Source: Hevea brasiliensis (lineage: Eukaryota; Streptophyta; Magnoliopsida; Malpighiales; Euphorbiaceae). From it: 64,000 bases of DNA. Below the pieces are notes generated by a model. The model searched no databases, was not told the DNA's origin, and saw nothing but the letters and a program-made list of their open reading frames with translations. Below, one piece after another: positions 22,176 to 31,170 of this stretch; the stretch's first letter is position 1, and each line of letters opens with the position of its first letter. The position numbers and the translations under genes were made by a program. The DNA is taken from the NCBI RefSeq assembly GCF_030052815.1, contig NC_079498.1, forward strand, positions 75,440,992-75,504,991. The letters run 5' to 3'.

Positions 22176-22977
22176 AAAAAAAAAAAAAAAAAAAAGAAGT
22201 AGGGGTGAAAACCCAAAAGGGCCCTCCTAGCAAAATGTGTGAAAGAAGGCGAAAACCCCCAAGGGGCGCTTTCTGTAAAACGAGTGAAGGATGAAAACTC
22301 GAAAGGGAGTCCTGAAAAATGAGTAAAAAAAAAAAAAAATCTAGGGGTGAAAACCCGAAAGGGCATCCCGAGAACAAAAAGGGAGAAATAAGGAATGGGG
22401 GGCATGAAACCAGGATGAAGAGGAAACTGTCACGGCATGAGGCTTCAGAGAACTTGAAATAATGGCATTTAAGGGATTTCAAAATCAGCCACAGGGAATA
22501 TGTGAGATCTATCCTTGTACCCTTACTCTTTGAAATTTCTTCTTTGTTTATATTAAACCGTAATAAAATCGCACTTCATTCCCTATGCTTCTATCTTTCC
22601 CTTATATTCTTTCCCTTATATTTATCTTTCGGCAATCTCGTTATTTAATGCGCTATTTAAATCAGTTAAAATTTTTGCCATAAGATCAAGATTTGACAAT
22701 TGATAACCTCACGTACTTTACTATGAGATTTGCAGGGAATGACCTAAAAAAAAAAAAAAACTAAAGGTGAGCACTTCTAGTCATATAGACGAAGGGGAAG
22801 TGAAAACCCGCGAGGGTGCTTTTCGGGAGAAAGTCTCAAAAACAGAAAAGGGGCATTTGAAGGAACAAGGCCATAGGTCAAGTCTTGCAACTCGTCCTCC
22901 ATTCGTCATGGGTCTTCGGGATTCTATTACGTACACTTCATTGGGGAAGAACTTCTTGTGTCCGGATTAGGCTTGCT
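22174..22977 (+). other. Ogre 3' non-coding region with GTGAAAACCCGAAAGGG repeats
   Basis: Starts with a run of about 21 A. It holds about five diverged copies of a GGTGAAAACCCGAAAGGG string (near 22202, 22248, 22289, 22345, 22799), plus two more A runs. AAACCC...GGG makes small hairpins. Not coding. Confidence 0.6.
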
Positions 22978-23990
22978 TTGTGAGTGCAATTTAAATTTCC
23001 TGCTGATTTGAATTTCCTGCATTTAAATTTCCTGCTATCAACTTCTGGTTCCTTGATCTAAGTTGATTTTAATTTCCTGCAATTTAAATTTTCTGCTATC
23101 AACCTCTGGTTCCTTGATCTAAGTTGATTTTAATTTCATGCATTTTAAATTTCCTGTTATCAACCTCTGGTTCCTTGATCTAAGTTGATTTTAATTTCCT
23201 GCATTTAAATTTCCTGCTATCAACCTTTGGTTCCTTGATCTAAGTTGATTTTAATTTCCCGCATTTAAATTTCTTTCTATCAACCTCTGGTTCCTTGATC
23301 TAAGTTGATTTTAATTTCCTGCAATTTAAATTTCCTGCTATCAACCTCTGGTTCCTTGATCTAAGTTGATTTTAATTTCCCGCATTTAAATTTCCTGTTA
23401 TCAACCTCTGGTTCCTTGATCTAAGTTGATTTTAATTTCCTGCAATTTAAATTTCCTGTTATCAACCTCTGGTTCCTTGATCTAAGTTGATTTTTAATTT
23501 CCTGCATTTAAATTTCTTGCTATCAACCTCTGGTTCCTTGATCTAAGTTGATTTTAATTTCCTGCAATTTAAATTTCCTGTTATCAACCTCTGGTTCCTT
23601 GATCTAAGTTGATTTTAATTTCCTGCAATTTAAATTTCTTGCTATCAACCTCTGGTTCCTTGATCTAAGTTGATTTTAATTTCCTGCATTTAAATTTCCT
23701 GCTATCAACCTCTGGTTCCTTGATCTAAGTTGATTTTAATTTCCTGCAATTTAAATTTCTTGCTATCAACCTCTGGTTCCTCGATCTAAGTTGATTTTAA
23801 TTTCCTGCAATTTAAATTTCCAGCTATCAACCTCTGGTTCCTCGATCTAAGTTGATTTTAATTTCCTGCAATTTAAATTTCCAGCTATCAACCTCTGGTT
23901 CCTCGATCTAAGTTGATTTTAATTTCCTGCAATTTAAATTTCCTGTTATCAACCTCTGGTTCCATGATCCAAGTTGATTTTAATTTAACT
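22978..23990 (+). repeat. 16-copy ~60-bp minisatellite in Ogre 3' region
   Basis: The unit contains ATCAACCTCTGGTTCCTTGA, TCTAAGTTGATTTTAATTTC and CTGCAATTTAAATTTC. I count 16 units by the TGGTTCC string, nearly all at 60-61-bp spacing. Tat/Ogre 3' regions are known to be hypervariable and to seed satellites. Confidence 0.93.
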
Positions 23991-24129
23991 TATGTTGTCG
24001 ATTTCTAGGTCACCAACTTAAGTGTGCTTTAGCTCCCTAACTTCGAACACCTAATCGTCCAAAATATGAGTCTGAATCTTTACATAATTCCTACACGGGA
24101 AATTTTCCCTTTAATAGAAATTATGTAAT

Positions 24130-24138
24130 GAGGGGCAG
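24130..24138 (+). other. Ogre polypurine tract
   Basis: GAGGGGCAG just before the 3' LTR start; primes plus-strand DNA synthesis. Confidence 0.7.
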
Positions 24139-24698
24139 TTGTCGACACCATATTTTGGCCGATCCCCAGAATCAATAAACTTCCAAACCGATCCCTAGCA
24201 CTAAGTCTCTCCTTGCCATCTAATCACAGTTCCGATCTCTCTTCACAGAGAGTTGAGTCAATGCTAAGCTCTCATATCAGTCAAAGCCTTACCGGTCTCT
24301 CAAATCATTCACCGACCTCTCAAGCCAATTGTCGAATATCCTGACCAGTTAACTGTATTCCCGATCTCTCTTGTCAGACAAGATTGGATTAACACCAGAA
24401 GCTTGCTGCCAATATTTATAATCGACCTCTCTTTTAAAAGTTTAGAAATAACCAAGCCAAGGTTCTAATCCGGTTTAATGAAGATCCCGATCTTAGATGT
24501 TCAAGCCAAAATTTTCAATTAAGTTCCATTTAGCAATCTCATGCATGTTGTATTTTCCGATCTCTCACACTTAGGATAATAATAGTTTTCAGTTGTTTCA
24601 ATATACTCAGACAATCAAGTGTTTAGAAATTTTCCGATCACAACCATTCACCAAACAAAAAGGCATTCTATTTCATTTCATTGTAAAATTTGTACAAG

Positions 24699-26550
24699 TT
24701 ATTCGGCTGGGGGTGATCCCCCAGCCTGATCTACATTTTGCTCATCCTCTCCTTCCTCTTCACTATCCTCACCCTCGCCCCCGGGAGCCAGGTCGGCCAT
24801 CCAAGAGAAGTCCTCTTCTGGGTAACGCTTCTGGAGTTCGGCCAAGAGGTCCTTGTGAGCATTCACATAGGCACCAGCTATCCCTGTCACCATTTCTTCG
24901 TCTTTCACCTTAAGCTCCTCGATAAGTTGGGCGACCTGAGAAGCTTCTTTGGCCCGAAGCGCCTCGACTTCCCTGAGAGCACGATCCCTTTCAGCCAGAA
25001 CATGATTCTGTTCGGCCACTCTGTCTTCATAGAACTTCGCCCGCCCCTCAACTTGAGATATGTAATCTTGAGCGGATGCGAGTTGGGATCGGAGGGAAGC
25101 CATTTCCTGATTCTTCTTCTCGATCTCCTTGCCCAGGCGATAAGCCTTTTCCCGAACTATGGTCTGGTTCACCAGGCACTCCACGTTCAGGCTCATGGAG
25201 TGAGTCAAGATATCGTCAAGACTGTCCGGGGATAGCCTGTCCCGATCCTCCCGAAGGCAGATGGAAGACCCCAAGACTTTGGCAAAACCGGGGTTCTCCC
25301 GAACAGTCCTGTTATTCTTCAGGGACTCCATCAACGTTTGAGCGCCACGAGAAGAGGATTTCACAGAAGATTGAGAAGGACCCCTTTCTGTGCTTGGAGC
25401 AACTGGAGGGGGTGGAGCCGGCTCTTCTTATTGAGGAGGAGATCGGACAACTTCAGTGATTGGCGGACCCGAAGGTCGGGACGGGCCTCCTTGCGTCTCC
25501 CCTGGTTCACGGCCGGGAGTTCGCAGCTTTTCCGAACGCTTCATCTCCTTTACTTTCCGGGAGATCTCTTTTTCTTTCTTCTGCTTCCTAGAACCCTCAT
25601 CACCCGCCATACCTGCACAAAGAAGAGGTCAGTGAGATCGCTAAGGTCCTGAGATCTGAGATGTAGAAAATACCAGTGCCGAGGTCAGAGAGCGGAAGTT
25701 CGCGATCTTGGCCTGTGAGCAGCTATATGTTCCAATGGTGCAGCTCGGCAGTCACCGCATCTAAACAGGAATACTTTTGAGTGGCAGCCTGATTCTTCAG
25801 ATCCATCACTATTAAGCTTTCCTCCTGGTTCAGGTTAATGCGCTTCGGAAGCAGGGGCCCTTGGTGCCACCAGCTACGGGGGAAGTCCTCAAAGCAGGTC
25901 AGATTTTTGCTCCTCAGAATGAAGAAGCAGTTCTTCCAATTTTTAAGGGAGGAGGGCAGATCGGTGAAGAGTCCGCAATGAGGCTTCGCCTGAAAGAACC
26001 AGTGCTCGTCGTCCTTTCGGCGAGTTAGCCTATGCAGTTCGGCGAACACCTTAGCCGTAGGTCTGATTCCCTTAGCTCGGCACAGACCTCGGAAGGCTAC
26101 TAAGATCTGCCACGAGTTAGGATGAACTTGAGCAATGCACACCCGGTGAAGTTTTAGGACCTCCTTGAAGAAGTCATCCAGAGGGAACCGAAGACCGGCC
26201 TTTAACTGTTCCTCGTATACCATAACCAGGTCATTCTCTTCAAAGAAGTGATCGGCTCGGTGATCGTCGTGGCACCGGATAAGTTCGTACGAATCAGAGC
26301 GAATATTGTACTCCTGGCTAAACGATTGTAGATCGGACTCTTGTAAGATCGAAGGCAGCTTGTCCATAGGGAGATTCTCCCTCCTTGAAGAAGGTACGTG
26401 CCTTGATGGTCCGATCCGCCCCCGAGCTGGAACAGAGGCCCTAGGAGGTTCTGTTTGCGCGCTTGGCCTGACCACTTCTTCTTCGTCAGACGACCACGAG
26501 AACTGAATGGAAGGAGGACTCGCTGCTCTTTGACCTTCGGCACCGCTCAT
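24699..26550 (-). pseudogene. Antisense gene in Ogre 3' LTR: Transposase_28-type domain plus coiled coil
   Basis: ATG at 26550 (MSGAEGQRAASPPSIQFSWS). Exon 1 (26550-25674) carries blocks of the plant 'putative gypsy type transposon' family (Transposase_28, PF04195, by recall): LRFPLDDFFKEVLKLHRV, VHPNSWQILVAFRGLCRAKG, HWFFQAKPHCGL and DLPSSLKNWKNCFFILRS. A 61-bp intron (25673-25613) joins in frame to exon 2 (25612-24699): a Lys-rich stretch, a Pro/Ser linker, a long coiled coil (EKKNQEMASLRSQLASAQDY onward) and an acidic tail (EGEDSEEEGEDEQN). It is broken by TAG 25723-25725 and TAA 25428-25430, where the left LTR has CAG and CAA. Such accessory ORFs are known in Tat elements, but their role is unknown. 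Placement inside the LTR means the gene is duplicated at every insertion. Confidence 0.8.
25613..25673 (-). other. Putative intron of the LTR antisense gene
   Basis: Donor GGCACTG|GTATTTT; acceptor CTCTTCTTTGTGCAG with a CTGAC branch-point-like string about 15 bases upstream. Splicing joins the frames exactly (phase 1). It is conserved in the left LTR (about 8277-8337). At 61 bp it is short for a plant intron. Confidence 0.6.
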
Positions 26551-26708
26551 TTTTAAAAGAAATAAAGAACTTAAACTAAAAAGAAGATCAAAGCCCTTAC
26601 CGGAGTCTGATCGGCGTCGGAAGAACTTGAGAAAACGAGAGAACTTCGAAGTTGTGAGCAGGGGACTGAAAATGGAATGAGAGAACGACTGGCTAACCCC
26701 CCCACCCC

Positions 26709-26716
26709 TATTTATA
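26709..26716 (-). promoter_or_regulatory. TATA box of the LTR antisense gene
   Basis: TATAAATA on the minus strand, within CTAGTATAAATAGGGG, about 160 bp before the ATG. A GGTAAGGGC / TTTTTAG pair between them could be a small 5'UTR intron. It is absent from the left LTR through deletion. Confidence 0.6.
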
Positions 26717-26982
26717 CTAGTCCGAGCATTTAATGCTCACGAGGTTCTAGGCAACGCATCGATTGGTGGGACTCGGAAATGTTCGACACTTCTCTCAAAT
26801 ATTCGAACATTCCAAGGGGATCGGTTAAATGGAGATCGGCATAATAAGTTGAATATTTTGAATGAAGGATTAGTTAAGAGTCATTTTGTTAGGAACCAGA
26901 TCGGACAAATATATCAGAGATCGGAAAATAATCAATAAGATAATAATTGGAGAAACAAGATTTTTATTTCCAAAAGATCGGA

Positions 26983-27105
26983 TCACATCATTTGGGCGAT
27001 CTCTAGGGATCGGATTACAATAAAGGTCTAACTACATCATTTGGGCGATCTCTAGAGATCTGATTACATTAAAGGATTACATCATTTGGGCGATCTCTAG
27101 AGACC
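26983..27105 (+). repeat. Three tandem palindrome-containing units (Ogre 3' LTR)
   Basis: Second copy of the array at 9214-9336, with GGGCGATCTCTAGAGATC in the middle unit. Confidence 0.8.
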
Positions 27106-27136
27106 GGTGGGACATCCTATCTAAAGAGTCCCAGGT

Positions 27137-27370
27137 TTATAACTGATCCCAAGGGTGTCGCCGACCGGAGCTTAATCCGCTGTCGGAACACCCAATGTAG
27201 AAGGAAACCGCTGTCGGAACACTCAATGTGGTGAGAAGCCGAATGAACTTGAGGAAGCAACCGCCAAGGGTCAGCGGAGCATCAGACAAGGTTATGCGAT
27301 CACCGGGGTCGTAAATTTTCAGTCGAGGAATAAGGAAGTCCATCGGAGAGGGATCAAAAACCACAATCAT
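27137..27370 (-). CDS. Small antisense ORF in Ogre 3' LTR, hypothetical (77 aa)
   Basis: Starts MIVVFDPSPMDFLIPRLKIY and ends GRRHPWDQL. The frame is open further upstream, but I prefer this Met because it is shared with the left copy and lies 91 bp after TATATATA (27461-27468, minus). No family is recognised. It lies upstream of, and on the same strand as, the Transposase_28-type gene. Confidence 0.35.
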   Translation of the reverse strand: MIVVFDPSPMDFLIPRLKIYDPGDRITLSDAPLTLGGCFLKFIRLLTTLSVPTAVSFYIGCSDSGLSSGRRHPWDQL

Positions 27371-27460
27371 GGTCGGAACGACTGTCGGAGCAGCTAGAAC
27401 TGGAAAAGAAAGAAGGAAGAGAGAAAAATCAGATGAAGGAAATGTCTCTGTAAATCGGGG

Positions 27461-27468
27461 TATATATA
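27461..27468 (-). promoter_or_regulatory. TATA-like box for small antisense ORF (3' LTR)
   Basis: TATATATA followed on the minus strand by CCCCGATTTACAGAGAC and the ORF start. Confidence 0.35.
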
Positions 27469-28086
27469 GGAAACGGGCATTTATTGTGGCGAAAAGCAAG
27501 CGAACGCCTCGGGAATCAAGGGGAAATTAATGCTTTGACCAGATCGGACTAGAGAAAGGGAAAGATCGGAATAATAGATCGGAAGATGGGAGACCAGCAT
27601 GAAAGATCGGAAAAGAGCATGTAAAAGAGATCAGAAAGAGGGAAGATCGGAAGGCAAAAAGAATAAGACAAATCCCAAATGACCGTCGTCAGAATCAGAG
27701 TCGAGGTAGTTAAAGCGTGGCAGACGAGATCTCCACCGCACGCCTAAGAATCGCCGCCAATCCGACAGTGCGGGGTATGTCATGTGATCCTGTACATCCC
27801 AATCCCCACCGTTGATCTCACTGGTAAGGACAAACCCGGAACCCTTGGATCAAGAGAGAAGACGACAATACCAGCGTCTTTCGCTCTTAGCCCTCAGATC
27901 GTTCCGGACGAGAAGATTTGGGACCGTCAGATTAAAAGAAGAAAAGGACAAATATTCTGAAGAGTGATCTCAGCCATTCATTTTGATTCTCTTTAATTCC
28001 TGAACATCCGATCATGTCCTTCGAAATCTTGACCCTCCATCTCCCTCAAAATAAATCCTGACCCTTCATGGGGAGCACCCGATTCC

Positions 28087-28094
28087 TATAAATA
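28087..28094 (+). promoter_or_regulatory. Ogre sense TATA box (3' LTR)
   Basis: TATAAATA, same context as 10325-10332. In this copy it could drive read-out into element A. Confidence 0.65.
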
Positions 28095-28501
28095 CCTGCA
28101 TGAAAAACTGTTCAAGGGACGGGCAAAAAAAGAGAGGTAGTTATTATAGCGGAAGAACTCTGAAATTTGATTCAGTTTGTTACTCTGCTACTTTGAAGTT
28201 TTGATTAGAAAGACTTTTGAAACTAGTTTTCTGAAGTGTTTTCTTGAAAAGGATTCTGAATACTGGAACTCTACATTTTCAGTTTGTTCATTATCCGGTC
28301 ACACTCTCACTTTCAGCCCTTTATCATCTCTGTCTTCATTCCCATTATTCAAGCTCAATTTCATTTCACTCGATTTTTATCTTAATCTTATTGCATTTTA
28401 GCTAAGCACCCTTCAGTTCACAAAGAACATCAGCCCTCAAGCTAATCAGTCTGCTGTCTTATTACTATTTGTCACCCCGTAGTTATTTCAATAGATTTGG
28501 C

Positions 28502-28521
28502 TCCTTACAGGTAAGAGCTCA
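28502..28521 (+). promoter_or_regulatory. Strong 5' splice site (Ogre 3' LTR)
   Basis: TCCTTACAG|GTAAGAGCTCA, identical to the site at 10748. Confidence 0.45.
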
Positions 28522-29100
28522 TATTGCTGCTTTATCAAGTATTTACGTTTACCTTCCGTATTTTCTTTGTTCTTTTTATGTATGTGATTTTCTCCAAGTT
28601 TATTTAGTGCCAAAGAACCTTAAAGAATGTTACTCTCGAGTTTATTTCTTTAGTGATCAGTCTATCGTTTTATTAACCTTCATCGTTTCTGAATGCAAAT
28701 TTTCTAGTTCTTAGTAGCGTGTAAGTGGTTGGGTAAAATGTAGATAACTGCAACTTACGGGTCTCTTTTAAGAGAGAGAGCCTGAATAACATGCCAGGAA
28801 AATAACCACAATATTAGGCTGACGTAAACTGCAATTCGGCAAGATGCCGTAAAGTGGAATAAAACCAAAGTAAACAAAACAGAATAGATCGGACATTAAT
28901 AGGTACTGGTAAAGTGACCTTAGGGGAATCAGCAAAATTCAGTCCAGCTTCTTTTATTTAGTCACAAAATATCAATTAGAAGCCTTACCCCCTGCACCTT
29001 AGAACGTCAGAATCCTTAGCTTTAGGACTTTATGACATGTAGCTGAAATTAAAATTCGGGAGATCGGAAAGATCCCATTCAGGTTCCTGTTAATTTAAAA

Positions 29101-29262
29101 GAGATCGGAAGAGAGTTCTTATCCGGTCTCAACTCAAAATTTTTTAATGATTTAATAAAGATCGGAGGAGAGTTCTTATCCGATCTCAACTCAAAATTTT
29201 AATAAGTGTTAAAGAGTTCGGAGAAGAGTTCTTATACAATTCTTAAATTAAATTTTAATAAA
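29101..29262 (+). repeat. Three tandem GAGTTCTTATCC units (Ogre 3' LTR)
   Basis: Partner of 11341-11500. Confidence 0.75.
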
Positions 29263-29636
29263 ATAGTTCTTTTAGATAAGATTAACATGCACCAGTAACT
29301 CACTAAGGTTGTCTCATTTACTTATGTATCTGGGTGATCCAAATTTAGTGAAAAATCAAATGCTCCTTTAGTCAAAAGGATCAACATATCCATTCAAGCC
29401 CTCCTAACTAATGCAAAATTAAATCTACTTACCCTTATTAAGGGACGAGGTGGGGTGCCTAACACCTTCCCCACCCGTTTACGGACCCCGAACCTAGAAT
29501 CTCTGCCTTGAAGTGGTTCCATTTCAATTTTCACAAATGGTTTTCTTTAGTTTCCCTTAAAACTAAGGTGGCGACTCCTCACTCTTTCCCACTTCGGTGA
29601 GGGTTCATTCAGGCGACCGCAAAATCCCTTGCGACA

Positions 29637-29641
29637 CATGG
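29637..29641. repeat. TSD of Ogre-like element, right (catgg)
   Basis: Follows TTGCGACA and matches 6836-6840. Confidence 0.95.
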
Positions 29642-29975
29642 AAATGTATGGAAATGATTATGAAATTGAAATGTATGGATGAGATTTAAAATATGAGAAA
29701 ATTATGAGAATGATTGATGAGATAATTATAATTAGCATAGATAAGATTTTATTTTGGAAATATTGTTGAATTTCAAACAGGTGAATATTGAAATATGCCA
29801 AATGATAATAAAATAGGGGAAACTGCGCTAGTTTCTCCATCGAAAATAATTGATATTAAATTAAATGAATTCAAAACTATTTAAAAAAAATTAAAGTAAG
29901 ATAAGTTAAGGTGCTCCAGTGCCGATTGTAGCATGCCTTGCTCAGCTACACTGTAGTCGGGTGAGGGGTGTTACA
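29642..29975 (+). mobile_element. Element A 5' LTR, final part
   Basis: Continues 3027-6840 after the Ogre insertion. It ends GGGTGAGGGGTGTTACA, matching the end of the 3' LTR at 46426. Confidence 0.92.
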
Positions 29976-29980
29976 TTTAT

Positions 29981-29994
29981 TGGTATCAGAGCAC
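29981..29994 (+). other. Element A primer binding site (initiator tRNA-Met)
   Basis: TGGTATCAGAGCAC, five bases after the 5' LTR; the standard plant initiator tRNA-Met complement. Confidence 0.92.
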
Positions 29995-30116
29995 AGTTTG
30001 GGCGTTCCTAGGCATAGATAGATAGAATAAGATTGTGTGCATAACATGCATTGCATTCATATGAGTTGAGGTGACACTAATGCAGATCTATTTTCTTGGT
30101 TATTTTAGGTTAAGGT

Positions 30117-30990
30117 ATGGACTCAGAATCGCAAAGGGCAGTAGAAGAAGAAGTAGTAAGTCGTATCCTGACAGGGAGTGATATTGGAAATCGAGGAGAT
30201 CCTGCTTCACCAGTGTAAGAAGTGCCTGTACAACCCCAACTGATCTTGTTTGAGCAGATGACTGAATTCTTTCGACAGATGACTCGGGTTATTCCACCAT
30301 CGCCTCAACGAAAATCACCTTTAGGAAAAATTAGGAAGTATGGAGCTGTAGATTTCAATGGTAGAAAGGAAAATGATTCTTCAGCGGCTAAGTGTTGGTT
30401 AGAAAGGACTGAAAGAGTCCTGCAACAGCTCCATTACACACCAAAACAGAGTTTGGAGTGTGCAGTTTCATTGTTATAAGAAGCTGCATATCGGTGGTGG
30501 GATGTCATAACCAAGGTAGTGCCACCAGCCGACGTAACTTGGGAATTCTTTTTGATAGAGTTCAGAAAGAAATATATTAGCTATGTTCATGAAGAGGAAC
30601 AAAAGAGAAGTGGTGATCAGCAAAAGAGGAAATTTGGACAGTCTAGTAATAAGAGGCCAAGAGAACAGTTAAATCAGCCATCTAATTAAAGTAGGAGATC
30701 TAGACTCAGGCCTATACCCAGAAGAGATCAACCAGAAACACTAGTAGTGAGTGCGCCAAGACTAGCAAGAAAATGTTGTCATTGTAACAAGTGGCATAAA
30801 GGTGAATGTAGGGGATTGACTGGAGCCTGTTATAGATGTGGGGCCATAGACCATCATCTGAAAGATTGTCCTAAGAGGAATTTACCACAGACCAATATAG
30901 AGGCCGTGGAAGGACCAAGTACAACAGTAACACCACTTCCGAATGTCACCTAAGCCGGAAAGGAGCAAGAAGCCCCAGATGTGAATTTGA
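30117..30990 (+). pseudogene. Element A gag remnant
   Basis: ATG at 30117 (MDSESQRAVEEEVVSR). It keeps the blocks of B and H gag: FGxxDFxxR-like KYGAVDFNGRKEND, WLERTERVLQQLHYTPKQ and TWEFFLIEFRKKY. Stops are TAA 30216, TAA 30477 (B has CAA) and TAA near 30686. A deletion near 30604 removes most of the capsid C-terminal half. Nucleocapsid motifs survive (CCHCNKWHKGEC and CYRCGAIDHHLKDC). Homology ends near EAPDVN at about 30990, where protease would start; RT, RNase H and integrase are absent. Confidence 0.8.
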
Positions 30991-31157
30991 GGTAAAGTAT
31001 TCGCTTTATGATATGCCTAAGTGTATAATGATAGATTAAAAAAAAAACTAAATAGTACCATATATATAAAAGAAGTAGACAGAGGGAGCAATAGAAAGGT
31101 AAAAGAATTATCTCAGAATCCAAAACACCTAGTAAATTTCGAGGACGAAATTTAAAT
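30991..31157 (+). other. Element A non-coding filler before PPT
   Basis: A-rich sequence replacing pol. The last part, GTAAATTTCGAGGACGAAAT, matches the tail found before the PPT in B and H. Confidence 0.6.
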
Positions 31158-31158
31158 T

Positions 31159-31170
31159 AGAGGGGAAGAA
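31159..31170 (+). other. Element A polypurine tract
   Basis: AGAGGGGAAGAA, one base before the 3' LTR. Confidence 0.85.

Larger units (their letters stand above)
6841..29636 (+). mobile_element. Giant Ogre-like (Tat lineage) Ty3/gypsy retrotransposon, 22.8 kb
   Basis: Full-length insertion bounded by TGTCGACACC...GCGACA and TSD catgg. The layout is 5' LTR 6841-11874, internal 11875-24139 and 3' LTR 24140-29636. Ogre/Tat hallmarks seen are the tRNA-Arg-type PBS, an extra ORF between leader and gag, a G-patch behind the protease, a second (archaeal-type) RNase H before integrase, a repeat-rich 3' region and its size. Coding frames carry at least two stops in ORF1, several stops and frameshifts in gag, and two frameshifts plus one stop in pol. 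It is therefore defective as it stands. The LTRs differ by a low percentage by eye, so insertion is fairly recent and later than that of A. Confidence 0.93.
24140..29636 (+). mobile_element. Ogre-like 3' LTR (5497 bp), the fuller copy
   Basis: TGTCGACACC...TTGCGACA. It keeps the complete antisense gene region (24699-26550) with its TATA box (26709-26716), the small antisense ORF with TATATATA (27461-27468), the sense TATA (28087-28094) and the splice donor (28511). Most of U3 (about 4 kb) is thus given over to antisense coding sequence. Confidence 0.93.

Noticed and set aside
22156..22482. Phe-rich minus-strand frame
   Set aside because: Product of poly(A) tracts and A-rich repeats on the other strand.
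22978..23990. Regularly spaced repeats as a CRISPR array
   Set aside because: Units are contiguous ~60-bp tandem repeats without unique spacers, inside a plant retrotransposon.
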